From NCBI GenBank assembly GCA_029237695.1, contig CM055274.1, forward strand, positions 22,495,505 to 22,559,504: a DNA stretch of 64,000 nucleotides, in the 5' to 3' direction. How positions within the stretch are numbered: position 1 is the first letter of the stretch; each line of letters starts with the position of its first letter. The stretch is from Conchocele bisecta. Its lineage: Eukaryota > Mollusca > Bivalvia > Lucinida > Thyasiridae. Under the pieces are notes generated by a model. The model did no database searches. It was not told where the DNA came from and worked only from the letters and a program-made list of their open reading frames with translations. The translations under genes and the position numbers were made by a program. Positions 21,584 through 31,594 of the stretch are shown in pieces.

Positions 21584-21825
21584 TTAACTCTTTGCATGCT
21601 GGGAAATTTGTGGGCTATAAATAGTTAAAAAATAGCAGATGACAATTCATCATATTTTCTTTTATTTCTCCTTGTAAATATCATGAATATGTCTTGGAAT
21701 TTCATTAGAATTGTGTCTGGAGGACACAATTCTAATGAAATTCCAAGACATATTTACAGAGAGAAATACAACATACTCCTAATTCGTTTGGCGGATATTT
21801 TCGCCGCTAGAATGCAAAGAGTTAA
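21584..21825. mobile_element. D-family TTAA MITE, first of tandem pair
   Basis: Complete copy followed by a 63-bp spacer and a second D copy; the spacer also precedes this copy. Right-arm partner 44768-45012. Confidence 0.85.
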
Positions 21826-21888
21826 CGTTGTGTTCATTAATTACAGACGGTGTCCACGAACTTCTGGATCAGCCCTCGTACATAGATA

Positions 21889-22133
21889 TTAACTCTTTGC
21901 ATGCTAGCGGCGAAAATATCCTCCAAACAAATTAGGACTATATATTTTATTTCTCTCTGTAAATATGTCTTGGAATTTCATTAGAATTGAGTCCTCAGGA
22001 CTCAATTCTAATGAAATTCCAAGACATATTCATAATATTTACAAGGAGAAATAAAAGAAAATATGATGGAATTTTTGTCTGCTAGTTTTGAACTATTTAT
22101 AGCCCACAAGTTTCCCAGCATGCAAAGAGTTAA
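21889..22133. mobile_element. D-family TTAA MITE, second of tandem pair
   Basis: Complete copy in the opposite internal polarity to the first. Right-arm partner 44459-44704. Confidence 0.85.
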
Positions 22134-22257
22134 CATAGACTAACATTATGGCAAGGGGATAACAAGTCACATGCTTGAGTAGACATACGCTGATGCTAAG
22201 GTCAAGGTAATATCCTTAGAAAAACATTATGAACACATCTATATGGTCGCATATACA

Positions 22258-22475
22258 TTCAAGAAATTTTCAATTTAAGGATGCATTTATTAATTTTTAT
22301 TACCGTATACTGAATTTACTATAAATTCACTATAATAATTATGCATACTTTTAATCATCAAGTATATGCAGTCGTTAGTTTTATATGAAATAATGAATTT
22401 TCGGGGGAAAAAATGATTACTCCCTCAAAGTGTACTAGATATGTATACTTAGCAATTTTGGTGAAATCGGCTATT
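22258..22475. mobile_element. A-family MITE, internally deleted
   Basis: The central palindrome is lost; outer segments remain. The right-arm partner is about 44087-44305. Confidence 0.7.
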
Positions 22476-22612
22476 GGGCTATACACTCGACAGGGGCCTT
22501 ACGACATTTACAACAATTATTCCATTGTATTCACAGTCAGATTTGAATCTAGCCACATAGCTGATGGAAATACGGTTGCTGATGGGAAGACACAAAACTG
22601 GCTGTTGTAGAG

Positions 22613-23020
22613 AGTTTGTTTGTTGGGGTTTAACGGACTATCAACAGCTAAGGTCATTTAAGGCCGGGTCAATGGGTTTAGTACTAAATCCCATATATTA
22701 CCTGCACAAAAGGGGAGGGTGGGGGGATCCCAAAATCAGAACTGAATATTTACAATAAAAAAACTATATATTCAGACCCGAAATCAGAATAATCCTGATC
22801 TGATACCAGGTCCTCGCTACACCAGAATCACTTGGCCCCCTCACAAAAGCAGTAGGATCAGTAATAATCTTACTACTTTTATAATGGGCAATAACCCAAT
22901 TCAACTCTCAGGTAACAAAAGAGCCAAAGATAAAAACGTACCTGAGGGCCAAACCAGGCAAATTGTGATTCCTATAAGGAGGAACCCCTACCGTTATTTA
23001 CGCCCAATGAATTCGCCGAC
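22613..23020 (-). mobile_element. H-related SINE-like element
   Basis: Minus-strand copy of the TAGGGGTTCCTCCT variant, with the TAACGGACTATCAACAGCTA segment at its 3' end. The right-arm partner is about 43580-43950. Confidence 0.65.
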
Positions 23021-23435
23021 CAACCCACCCCCACGTTGGTTTCCCAAGAAAACAGGCGCGCAATTACGGGTTGTTTCTCTTTACTGTGTATTATTTGTAA
23101 GGAGTTGATTACGGTTTTTCTCTCACAGCGAAACCCGTGTAAATAATTTGCAAGAGTGTAATAAATTTATTAATAATGACTAAGTATTTCTCATTGGCTG
23201 AAACACGGCCAGGTGATTATTTTCAAATTGAATGAAGAACCTCTGAATGTTTTGTTTACACGAATAAGCACTCTCGGACAGCGAGACCGGTCTGAGATGT
23301 GTTTATTCATGTAAACAAACCTATTGTTCACCTCCTTAGAGCGCATGCGTAAATCTGACACATTTAATTCTTATTGTGTTTACACTGTTAGTTACTATTC
23401 CTGATTTTCGGAATATTTGTGGTAAGGGTCATATA

Positions 23436-23572
23436 ATAAAACAATTATAGTCTTTTGAGTCGGTGTACATGAGATTTACGGACCTTCGAAAAGTGATGTT
23501 CACCTCCGTGAACATCACTTTTCGAAGGTCCGTAAATCTCATGTACACCGACTCAAAAGACAATAATTGTAT
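23436..23572. mobile_element. Perfect 130-bp palindrome
   Basis: Arms ATAGTCTTTTGAGTCGGTGT ... AGTGATGTTCACC and complement, essentially without loop. Mirror copy at 43020-43155. Confidence 0.75.
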
Positions 23573-23910
23573 AGTACAACTCCATATGTGCCAGCATATG
23601 AACGTAGTATATACAGTGCAAGCTCCATACAACAGTCATGCATTGAAAGACATACAACTGACTGTTGTAGAGAGGTTGCTGGTATAGTGAGGTTAACAGG
23701 ATAAAAGCCTATCAATAGCTAACGTCATTTTAGGCCGGGTCAATGGGGTTGAAACCCAAAATCAGAACAGAATATTTACAGAAAAAAACAAATTATATTC
23801 AGCCCTGACATTAGAATAACCTGACTTGGTGCCAGGTCCTCACCACATCGGAGCCAATGTAGCTCATGCAGCTTGATCATGATCTACAGCATTGGTTGGA
23901 TGCATCAGGA

Positions 23911-24379
23911 GTGAGTGAGTGAGTGAATAGGGTTTAACGTCCGCTTTTCTGACATAGAGGTACAAGCCTCAGGGAGTCTACACGCAGACGGGTCAACAGG
24001 GTCGTGTCCCGTATCCACCTGTCCGAGGGGGGTAAATCCCAACTTCAGAACTCAATATTTACAATCAAAATATATATTCAGTCCTGAAATTAGAACAACC
24101 TGATCTGGTGCCAGGCCCTCGCCACACCAGCATCATTTATCCCATCCCCTAAAAGTAATAGGATTAGCACTAATCTTACTTTTATATATGGGGCATAGCC
24201 TGACTCAACTCTCATACAAGAAAGCCAAAAATGTACATGAGGGCCAAATCCGGTATAGTGGGTTCCGGAAAGTATGAACCCAATCGTTAAGCCAGTTTAG
24301 TCGCCTTTTACGACAAGCAATGGCTACTGCAGCACTATTCTCAGGATCAGTTGATCCCGCCCCGGTGCCTGCACGGGGC
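23911..24379 (-). mobile_element. G-family SINE-like retroposon, left arm only
   Basis: 469 bp flanked by a 12-bp duplication GATGCATCAGGA (23899-23910, 24380-24391). The empty site is at 42711-42722 in the right arm. Read on the minus strand, the head is a GC-rich GCCCCGTGCAGGCACCGGGG hairpin. A central domain (CTGGCACCAG ... ATTTCAG) is shared with the H family, and the element ends in an (ACTC)n tail. The variable-length duplication and simple-repeat tail indicate target-primed retroposition. Confidence 0.85.
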
Positions 24380-24534
24380 GATGCATCAGGAAAAGGTCAC
24401 TGAGAAAATAGCAGTGTAGATTATGTTCTGACAGTGCAAAAGCTAATCAGGAGCTGCAACTGTCATTCATATACACTACAGAGAGGTGCCATTATCTTAG
24501 TGACGAGATGTACATACAAATTCATATTCACAAA

Positions 24535-24865
24535 CAGTGGCGTAGCCAGCACAGGTGCACAGGGTACGAACGCACCCCCTAAAATTTGGCGAGATGTGTA
24601 TGTTTAGTTTACCTTACTTTTTTCTGAGGGAAATAGCTACAAAACATAGTGAAATTATAGCTTTAGAATCGGTATAATCGAGAAATCAATATTTTCTTCT
24701 GGGAAAGGTTGTTGCGGGAAGTAACTCTGCAAAACTCTCGTACCGGACAGTACAAGAGTTTTGCAGAGTTGCTACCCGCAATTATGGGAAAGGATGTTCC
24801 CGTACCACTTTCCAAACTCGATCCACTAGTCATATATCACAATAACCTGGCTACACCGCTGATGA
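24535..24865. mobile_element. Hairpin MITE, CAGTGGCGTAGCCAG ends
   Basis: Outer ends CAGTGGCGTAGCCAG and CTGGCTACACCGCTG; inner stem GTAACTCTGCAAAACTCTCG and complement. Mirror copy about 42265-42570. Ends of this type occur in hAT/pogo-like elements; the superfamily is open. Confidence 0.7.
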
Positions 24866-25104
24866 ACATAGTAAAGCATAACAGTATAACATCCACAAAG
24901 TATTTACATGGAAAAGAAGTATCACAGAAAAACAAGACAATATTGATATATGTTGTACATTAATTAAATTAAAATTTATATGTAACTGTAGATCTACCTA
25001 AAGAAATGGGGCTCATGGCCTTTGCGACCAGAGTAGACCCAGACAGTCTATGGCTCAGCACAATCTGATCAGGGTCTGCATTTAGTCAGTCAGGAAAACA
25101 TATA

Positions 25105-25204
25105 CTGTGGGGTCAGCGTGTAAGTGCACACACGAACGAACACGACAGGTTAGTTCCAACCTGTCGTGTTCGTTCGTCTGCGCACTTACACGCTGACCCC
25201 ACTG
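25105..25204. mobile_element. K-family 100-bp palindromic element
   Basis: K elements are near-perfect palindromes from CAGTGGGGTCAGCGTG to its complement, between TA dinucleotides (Tc1/mariner-like target, inference). Right-arm partner 41928-42027. Confidence 0.85.
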
Positions 25205-25224
25205 TACCATGCTTCTCATATATT

Positions 25225-25545
25225 ACCTGTACAAATGAGGAGAAATTCCCAAAATCAGAACTGAATATTTAGGGTAAAAAAATATATATATTCAGCCCTG
25301 AAATCAGAATAATCCTGCTCTGATGCCAGGTCCTCGCCACACCAGTGTCAATTGGCCCCCTCCCAAAAGAAGTACAATAAGTAATAATCTTACTGCTTTT
25401 ATAATGGGTATCAACCCAATTCAACTCCCAGGTAACAAAAGAGCCAATGGTAAAAACATATCTGAGGGCCAAACCAGGCAAATCATGATTCCTATAAGGA
25501 GGAACCCCTACAGTTAATTTACGCCGTTGAGTTCGCCCGACCACC
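25225..25545 (-). mobile_element. H-related SINE-like element
   Basis: Contains the CAGGTCCTCGCCACACCAG and AGGGCCAAACCAGGCAAAT segments of the family. The right-arm partner is about 41580-41905. Confidence 0.65.
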
Positions 25546-26025
25546 CACTAATACGCGAGTGAGCTCGCAGGACAGAAGCTAGACTAGCAACACATACTAT
25601 AGCCCCATTTCTTTAGTCACAGTCAAATAGCAGCTATGTACATGTAAGAATTGCAAATTTTATTTACAACATGCTTTCCCGTCACAAATAATGATTTCTA
25701 TGAAATGCATTGAATATATGAACTTCAAAAGATGCCAGAACTTTGTAGTGTACGATATTCGATACCTGCGAATACAGATAACAGTGACACTGTATGTAAA
25801 AGTCAACACAACACAGTAAAAGTGGTCTGTAAACTAAGTGTTTAAACTCCCAACTAGAGAGATTGCACAATCCCAACTTTGTTACATATTTCTACCAGAG
25901 CTTAGGCTACCAGAGGCCCTGTCTCAACAATACACAGTGTTCCCAGCCAGTAACAAGTTACACTCCTCTCATGTGACTTCTCTCTCTGCATTGTTTGGAG
26001 TCATTTGGTCAAAATTAGGAGTCAG
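25546..26025. other. Unclassified intergenic DNA
   Basis: No repeat or convincing exon; open frames on both strands are short and lack splice context. Mirror copy at about 41108-41580. Confidence 0.4.
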
Positions 26026-26308
26026 TAGCCTATTTCACCAACATTGCAAAGTATACTTTTCTAGCAAAGTATACTTTGAGGGAGAAATTTTCCATTTAAG
26101 GATAAATTTATTAATTTTTATTATACCGAATTTTGGCTGTGATAATGTAATAAATTCAGTATAATAATTCTGCATTATTTTAATCATCAAATATATGCAT
26201 TTGTTAGTTCTATATGAAATAATGCATTTCAGGGAAAATAAATGATTACTCCCTCAAAGTATACTTTGCTAGAAAAGTATACTTTGCAATGTTAGTGAAA
26301 TAGGCTAC
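26026..26308. mobile_element. A-family hairpin MITE
   Basis: Near complete with a shortened central stem. The right-arm partner is 40826-41107. Confidence 0.85.
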
Positions 26309-26758
26309 TGAAGTCATTTGACACAATTTCAAATGCAAAACAAATACCAACAAATGATCTATTTCTGCATTTAATAGTATCAAATAAAATTGTCCAACTA
26401 AAGAGCAAATGCAATTTTTAAAATTGAATGACTGACAGTTAAATGACTCCCTAAACTCATTTGGCAAGGAGTCATTTTGACTCCTTGCCAATTGAGTTTA
26501 GGAGTCAATTCCTAAAATTCTGAGTAATTGACTCATTTTTGGGAGTCTTTGGGAACTCTGACTACAGACCAGCATAGTGGTATTGGCAACAGTGTAGATC
26601 CAGATGAGTAGGCCTGTGACGAGCCGTAATGGCCTGCTGAAGAAACTGTGACAAACTTTTCAACAAAATAAGGCGATCGCCGGGGAGTGTCTGACCCACT
26701 AAACGAGGCGATCACCAGGAAGGTCAAGGTCAGCAAGGTCAAGGTCACACTATGAGGA

Positions 26759-27243
26759 GTGAGTGAGTGAATAGGGTTTAACGTCCGCTTTTCTGACATA
26801 GAGGTACAAGCCTCAGGGAGTCTACACGCAGACGGGTCAACGGGGTCGAGTCCCGTATCCACCTGTCCGAGGGGTGTAAATCCCAACTTCAGAACTCAAT
26901 ATTTACAATCAAAATATATATTCAGTCCTGAAATTAGAACAACCTGATCTGGTGCCAGGGCCTCGCCACACCAGCATCATTTATCCCATCCCCTAAAAGT
27001 AATAGGATTAGCGCTAATCTTACTTTTATATATGGGGCATAGCCTGACTCAACTCTCACATACAAGAAAGCCAAAAATGTACATGAGGGCCAAATCCGGT
27101 ATAGTGGGTTCCGGAAAGTATGAACCCAATCGTTAAGCCAGTTTAGTCGCCTTTTACGACAAGCAATGGCTACTGCAGCACTATTCTCAGGATCAGTTGA
27201 TCCCGCCCCGGTGCCTGCACGGGGCTACACACGTGTAAATTAA
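26759..27243 (-). mobile_element. G-family SINE-like retroposon, left arm only
   Basis: 485 bp with a 13-bp duplication CACACTATGAGGA at 26746-26758 and 27244-27256. The right arm keeps the empty site at 40372-40384. It has about 16 more bases at the head than the 23911 copy, so it is the longest of the three. It sits in the J repeat array. Confidence 0.85.
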
Positions 27244-27256
27244 CACACTATGAGGA

Positions 27257-28325
27257 AGTCCAAAATTATTGATATGCAGGTTACGGTCACCAAGGTCACA
27301 CAAATGACACTGGGTGGATATCCATGACAGTGAGGAAGGTAGCTATTGCAGTATTGGTGAAGTTATTGAACTAATGGATCAAGAGATATCAACATTTGGA
27401 CGTACATTAAAAATTATTGACACAAAAATCAAGGTCACCAAAGTGACAAGCAAGGTCACTGGAATGATACTGGATGGATAGCTATCAATGTTAGGAAGCT
27501 ATTTACCGCATGAAATTTGATAATGATATGACAGATCAGGAGATATTCAACATTTGGATGTATGTCCAAAATTGTTGACACCAAGGTGAAGGTCAGCAGA
27601 ATTACACTGTTAGATATCCGTCAATGTGAAGAAGCTATTGATAAAGTTTGGAGATGATCCGACTAACGGATGAAGAAATATTCAAAATTTGGATTTACGT
27701 CCAAAATTATTGACATGAATGACAATGTCACCATGGTCAAGATCATCCGAATGAGACACTGTGTGGATAGCCATCAATGCGAGGAAGCTATTGATGAAGT
27801 TTGGTAAAGGATCCGACTGACGGATCAGAAGGTAGTTAACATTTGGACGTATGTACAAAAGTATTGACACAAAGGTCACTAATGTGAAGGTCAAGATCAC
27901 CTGAACTGGGTGGATAGCCATCAATGTGACAAAGCTACAGTGGGGTCAGCGTATAAGTGCACACACGAACGAACACGACAGGTTGGAACGTCGTGTGTGT
28001 TCGTGTGTGCACTTACACGCTGACCCCACTGTACGGTATTGATGCAGGTTGGTATTGATCCGACTAACGAATCAAGATATGGGAAATTTGGCTACATCCA
28101 AAAGTTACGTCCCACAAAGGTTGAGGACACCAAGGTGAAGGTAAACGTCACCCGAATGACACTGGATGAATAGCCATCAATGTGAGGAAGCTATTGATGA
28201 AGCTTGATAAGAGATATGGGAAATTTGAATACGTCCAAAATTTAAGTCCCAAATTGTTACCGACGCCGACGCCGGAATTGTGACCGCTATGTCTCACTTT
28301 CCACTATCGTGGGTGAGACAATAAA
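27257..28325 (+). repeat. J-family degenerate tandem repeat
   Basis: About seven diverged units with the same motifs, interrupted by a K palindrome and, upstream, by a SINE. Ends TCGTGGGTGAGACAATAAAA. No coding potential seen. Confidence 0.7.
27938..28031. mobile_element. K-family palindromic element
   Basis: 94 bp between TA and TA, with a slightly shorter centre; inside the J array. Right-arm partner 39106-39199. Confidence 0.85.
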
Positions 28326-28334
28326 ACTACAGTT

Positions 28335-28735
28335 GGTTTTTGTTTGTTTATTGGTGTTTAACGGCCTATCAACAGCTAAGGTCATGTAAGGCCGGGCAAA
28401 CAGGTTCGATCCCTTTTTAACCTGCTGCATTGAGGGGAAAATCTCAAAATCAGAACGGAATATTTACATCGAGATACAACATATTCAGCCCTGAAATTAG
28501 AATAACCTGACCTGGTGCCAGTCCATACCGAAACCAAAGTCACTTGGCCCCTTCCCCTATTAAGTAATACCGGTAGGATTACTCTTATAAGGGGTATAAC
28601 CAGATTCAACTGTCACATACAAAATGCCAAAGCGTATGTGAGGGCCAAACCAGGTCTCCAGTCGGTATTCCGGTAATGATGAACCCCGATCGTTAAATTA
28701 CCCATCGCATGCTCCCACCTGTCACCCAATAAACT
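28335..28735 (-). mobile_element. H-family SINE-like retroposon, near full length
   Basis: On the minus strand it runs from the GGGAGCATGCGATGGG head through GGCCCTCACATACG to GTTAAACACCAATAAAC. A GGTTCGATCCC box-B-like string occurs on the plus strand near 28402. The right-arm partner is 38400-38800. Confidence 0.7.
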
Positions 28736-28853
28736 ATGGTTGGATGTAACTTCAAGAGCAAAGCAATATGTCCGCCTCTTCCCCTCAAAGGGGGCATAAA
28801 ACAGCATACTACAATATAATAATTTTGCCATATTTTAATGGTCACATTCCAAC

Positions 28854-29106
28854 TTAAACCTTTGAACACTACAGACCTCTATAGCGGTGCTTGCAAACAG
28901 TGTAGATCCAGATGAGCCGGCTCGTAACGAGCCGTCTCATCAGGATCTGCACTTTTGCAAGTAATTTTCATATTTGTTTTAGAAACAAAATGCCCCTTTT
29001 CATAAATGGACTACTAGTAGTCTGAAAATCATTTTGTGACGACTGGATTGGTAAAAAAGTGGACCTACCAAAATCACTTGCAGTTATTTAGGGATGAAAG
29101 GGTGAA
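28854..29106. mobile_element. E-family MITE next to Rab33 stop
   Basis: Ends near GATGAAAGGGTGAA, about 55 bases beyond the Rab33 stop codon. Right-arm partner about 38029-38283. Confidence 0.8.
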
Positions 29107-29160
29107 CACCCATTTCACACACAACCCAATAAACCCACACAACATACTACAACAAATCCC

Positions 29161-29655
29161 TCAACAGGCACAGCTGTCCTTGTGTTCGTCCCCCGAGCCC
29201 GCCCGCTGTAGTCCCCGTCTCTCCGGTCCGCTCTGTAGACTGACAAAGTCTGACTGCCCAGGCCTATACTGCGACAGGTACACAGGCATCATTGGCTTCG
29301 CATTCTTCAACTTGTGAGCGAGAGTCAGGAAGATGGCATCCACGTGGTTCGCTCGCTCGTCATCCTTCGCTGACGTCTCAAACAACGGCATGTTGTGAGT
29401 GTCTGCAAACTTCTGTGCCATGTTTGTGTTCACAGCAATCCGATCATTCATGTCACATTTGTTGCCGACCAATATACGTGGAAGCTCTTTGTTCAGGTTG
29501 TGTCTATCGCACTCTTCTATCCAGCCCGGCATGGCGTCAAACGACCCCATCTTGGTGACATCGTATACGAAGACAACGGCGTGGACGTTACGGTAATAAT
29601 GCTGAACCATCGACTTCCGGAAGCGCTCCTGACCTGCAGTATCCCACAACTGCAG
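29161..29655 (-). CDS. RAB33: Rab33 terminal exon, left arm copy
   Basis: Rab33 is a Golgi small GTPase acting in retrograde transport and, through ATG16L, autophagy. This exon encodes the C-terminal 164 residues. WDTAGQE (G3/switch II) is at exon residues 4-10, then the Rab33-like [24 protein letters not shown] (G4) is at 65-68, ETSAK (G5) at 93-97, and the end is a C-A-C prenylation motif. The acceptor is CTTACAG just outside 29655, and the exon starts LQLWDTAG, the same junction as vertebrate RAB33 genes. The exon with the P-loop and switch I is not found in the window; it would lie beyond the head-to-head gap at 33403. No disruption is seen. A pogo-like MITE begins 32 bases upstream of the exon. 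The gene symbol is at family level; A/B orthology cannot be set. Confidence 0.9.
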   Translation of the reverse strand: MQLWDTAGQERFRKSMVQHYYRNVHAVVFVYDVTKMGSFDAMPGWIEECDRHNLNKELPRILVGNKCDMNDRIAVNTNMAQKFADTHNMPLFETSAKDDERANHVDAIFLTLAHKLKNAKPMMPVYLSQYRPGQSDFVSLQSGPERRGLQRAGSGDEHKDSCAC

Positions 29656-29687
29656 CTGTAAGAAAAGAAGTTTTATTTGTGATAGTA

Positions 29688-29887
29688 CAGTGAAACCTCG
29701 TTAAACCTGAAACCCTGGGTGTCTGGTTTAGCGAGGTTTCACTGTATATCAGGCATTTGTTTATTCTGGAGCCATAGTTGTGTGCTATGCAATCACGAAC
29801 AGGCATTATCACCCGAAACAAATTACCAAGAAAATCCAAATTATGATCACAGATGTTTCTTGTTGTCCGGTTTATAGAGGGTCCACT
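29688..29887. mobile_element. L-family pogo-like MITE in Rab33 intron
   Basis: L elements (~200-215 bp) start CAGTGAAACCTCGCTAAACC with an immediate short hairpin GGACACCCTGGG and end in GGTCCACT/CACTG beside TA. CAGT ends and TA targets are pogo/Tigger-like (inference). Right-arm partner 37245-37443. Confidence 0.75.
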
Positions 29888-29891
29888 ATAA

Positions 29892-30129
29892 TGTGGATGT
29901 GGCTGGAGAAATGGGGCTTATGGGTTTTGCGACCAGTGTGGATCCCGGATCTGACCTGTGCATCTGCACAGGTCTGATCAGGATCTGCACTGTCTTGCCA
30001 TTCCATCAGTGAGTCACCTGTAATGCTTCTAACAAGCAATATAGATCATTATCAGGCTACTAGAGTGTGTTATTTGATCAGGAGCAACACTGGTCACAAA
30101 TCTCATAAGCCCCATTTCTCCAGCCATAG
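29892..30129. mobile_element. I-family hairpin repeat
   Basis: Complete copy abutting the L-family MITE; right-arm partner 37003-37242. Confidence 0.75.
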
Positions 30130-30149
30130 CAACATATTGTCATTAAATA

Positions 30150-30500
30150 GTGAGTAACCCTTTCACACCTAAATAACTGGCATAGACTGATTCATGTTAT
30201 TTTTTGAACTGGTTCATTAATCATTGAGGAATATTTTTTTTTAAAATCTGACAAAAATACGGACAATCACTGCAGATCCTGATGAGCAGGGATTCCGCTG
30301 GCGATCGCCACTTTCGCAATTGGCGATAAAAATAAACAATTGGCGATAAAAAATTGCAATTTTCGAAAAAAATAATAAAATAATAATATTTTTTTATTTT
30401 CCCCAGCGGAATCCCTGGATGAGATGGATTGTTGTAAGCCAGCTCATCTGGATCTACGGTGTTTAGAAATGTTTGCCTTATGATCTGTAGAGTAGAATGG
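30150..30500. mobile_element. E-related MITE with nested palindrome
   Basis: Starts GTAACCCTTTCACACC. Its inner GCAGATCCTGATGAG hairpin is split by a 2567-type CAGGGATTCCGCTGG palindrome (30285-30420). The right-arm partner is about 36625-36985. Confidence 0.65.
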
Positions 30501-30561
30501 TTACATTTGGCAAAGGTAATCAGAGCATTGAATATTTATGCCAAATGTCATAATTGTTCAT

Positions 30562-30722
30562 TTAACTCTTTGCATGCTAGCGGCGAAAATATCCGCCAAA
30601 CAAATTAGGACTATATGTTTTATTTCTCATTGTAAATATGTCTTGGAATTTCATTAGAAGGAGAAATAAAAGAAAATATGATGAATTTTTATCCACTAGT
30701 TTTGAACTATTTATAGCCCACA
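30562..30722. mobile_element. D-family MITE, truncated
   Basis: One end only. It runs into a GGCGCGGATCCAGG-type terminus, and the other end is missing because of an apparent deletion in the left arm. Confidence 0.75.
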
Positions 30723-31009
30723 ACAGGCGCGGATCCAGGATTTCGGGTTAGGGGGGGCGTAGTTGACCGAGCGGAGCGGAGCAGAAAAATGCATGGAATA
30801 CATGGCACTTGGCATGAAACGTGCCTTGTAACTTGTAAAAAATCTACACAGTTGCAGGCAGTACCTCTTCAAAACCTCCATACCATCCGTAACAGATGGA
30901 CAGTATTGGAGTTTTGCAGAATAACTGTCGAATAACTAGGTCATATACATACAAAACTAATAACTAGATATTGGAACATACGGAAGCCCATAAGGGCCAC
31001 TACACTTTT

Positions 31010-31150
31010 TTTTATCTTTTCAAGATGTTTTCTTGAATTTTCAAGTTCTTTTCTTGAATTTTCAAGATCTTTTTTTGAAAATTCAAGAAAAGATCTTGAA
31101 AATTCAAGAAAAGAACTTGAAAATTCAAGAAAACATCTTTAATAAATGGA
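31010..31150. repeat. Hairpin of TTCAAGAT/ATCTTGAA repeats
   Basis: Both arms consist of alternating TTTTCTTGAATTTTCAAG units. Outer flank GGCCACT ... AGTGGCCC with CTTATGGGCTTCCGTA suggests a MITE. Mirror copy 34405-34575. Confidence 0.75.
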
Positions 31151-31384
31151 AATTAAAAAAAAAGTGAAGTGGCCCTAATGGGCTTCCGTAGGAACAGTAT
31201 ATTAGGTAAATAAAGCTTCAGAATTGATTGCTGCATATTGATTGCTGCATATCCAATGAAAAATGAATTTGATTACAATGGTGTTGGCTAATTATGCGCA
31301 CCTAAGACTTTCCACAAATTGATGTCATTAACATCCCCATATTCAGTCAAATTTTCCTGAATATTCAACACAGTTCAAAGACGT

Positions 31385-31501
31385 CTATGCAGGTTCTGAC
31401 GTAAGTACGTGGCGTAAATTGTGTGATGTATGACATCACATGCGTGTTTGCAACGTCACATTTGTTTCTGCTAATGCTGCGCATCTGGTAGTGTAAACAA
31501 A
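31385..31501 (+). promoter_or_regulatory. CRE-like motif cluster, possible promoter
   Basis: Within about 80 bases there are TGACGTAAG (31398), TGACATCAC and an AACGTCAC motif, plus TACGTGG, immediately before the candidate ATG at 31502. The cluster is non-repetitive and preserved in the right arm (mirror 34224-34340). Known biology: such motifs bind CREB/ATF factors. That they act here is inference. Confidence 0.25.
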
Positions 31502-31580
31502 ATGGCAAACAGCATCCTGAATCACCATAGCAATATTGGTATTAAACTTGAAGTAGAACTATCCAGTGACATCATGACAG
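31502..31580 (+). CDS. Candidate first coding exon of unknown gene
   Basis: An ATG opens a 26-codon frame beginning MANSILNHHSNIG and ending ...SSDIMT plus one base, then a GTTAGT donor at 31581. The upstream 120 bases are rich in cAMP-response-like TGACGT/TGACATCA motifs, as in some promoters. No protein family is recognised, and the next exon is not visible (it would fall in or beyond the central gap). A 1,571-bp transposon sits 14 bases after the exon. The mirror copy carries an in-frame stop, which weakens the coding call. Confidence 0.25.
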
Positions 31581-31594
31581 GTTAGTTTATTAGT

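Noticed and set aside
25838..26164. 108-residue plus-strand frame and its mirror at 41034-41294
   Set aside because: It runs into the A-family MITE, and the mirror copy loses frame; no domain is seen.
26757..26886. Coding frame with MGFTPLGQVDTG residues, also at 52001-52219
   Set aside because: It is a translated G-family SINE tail, recurring in every copy.
29161..29661. Plus-strand frames over the Rab33 exon
   Set aside because: They are antisense shadows of the minus-strand Rab33 reading frame.
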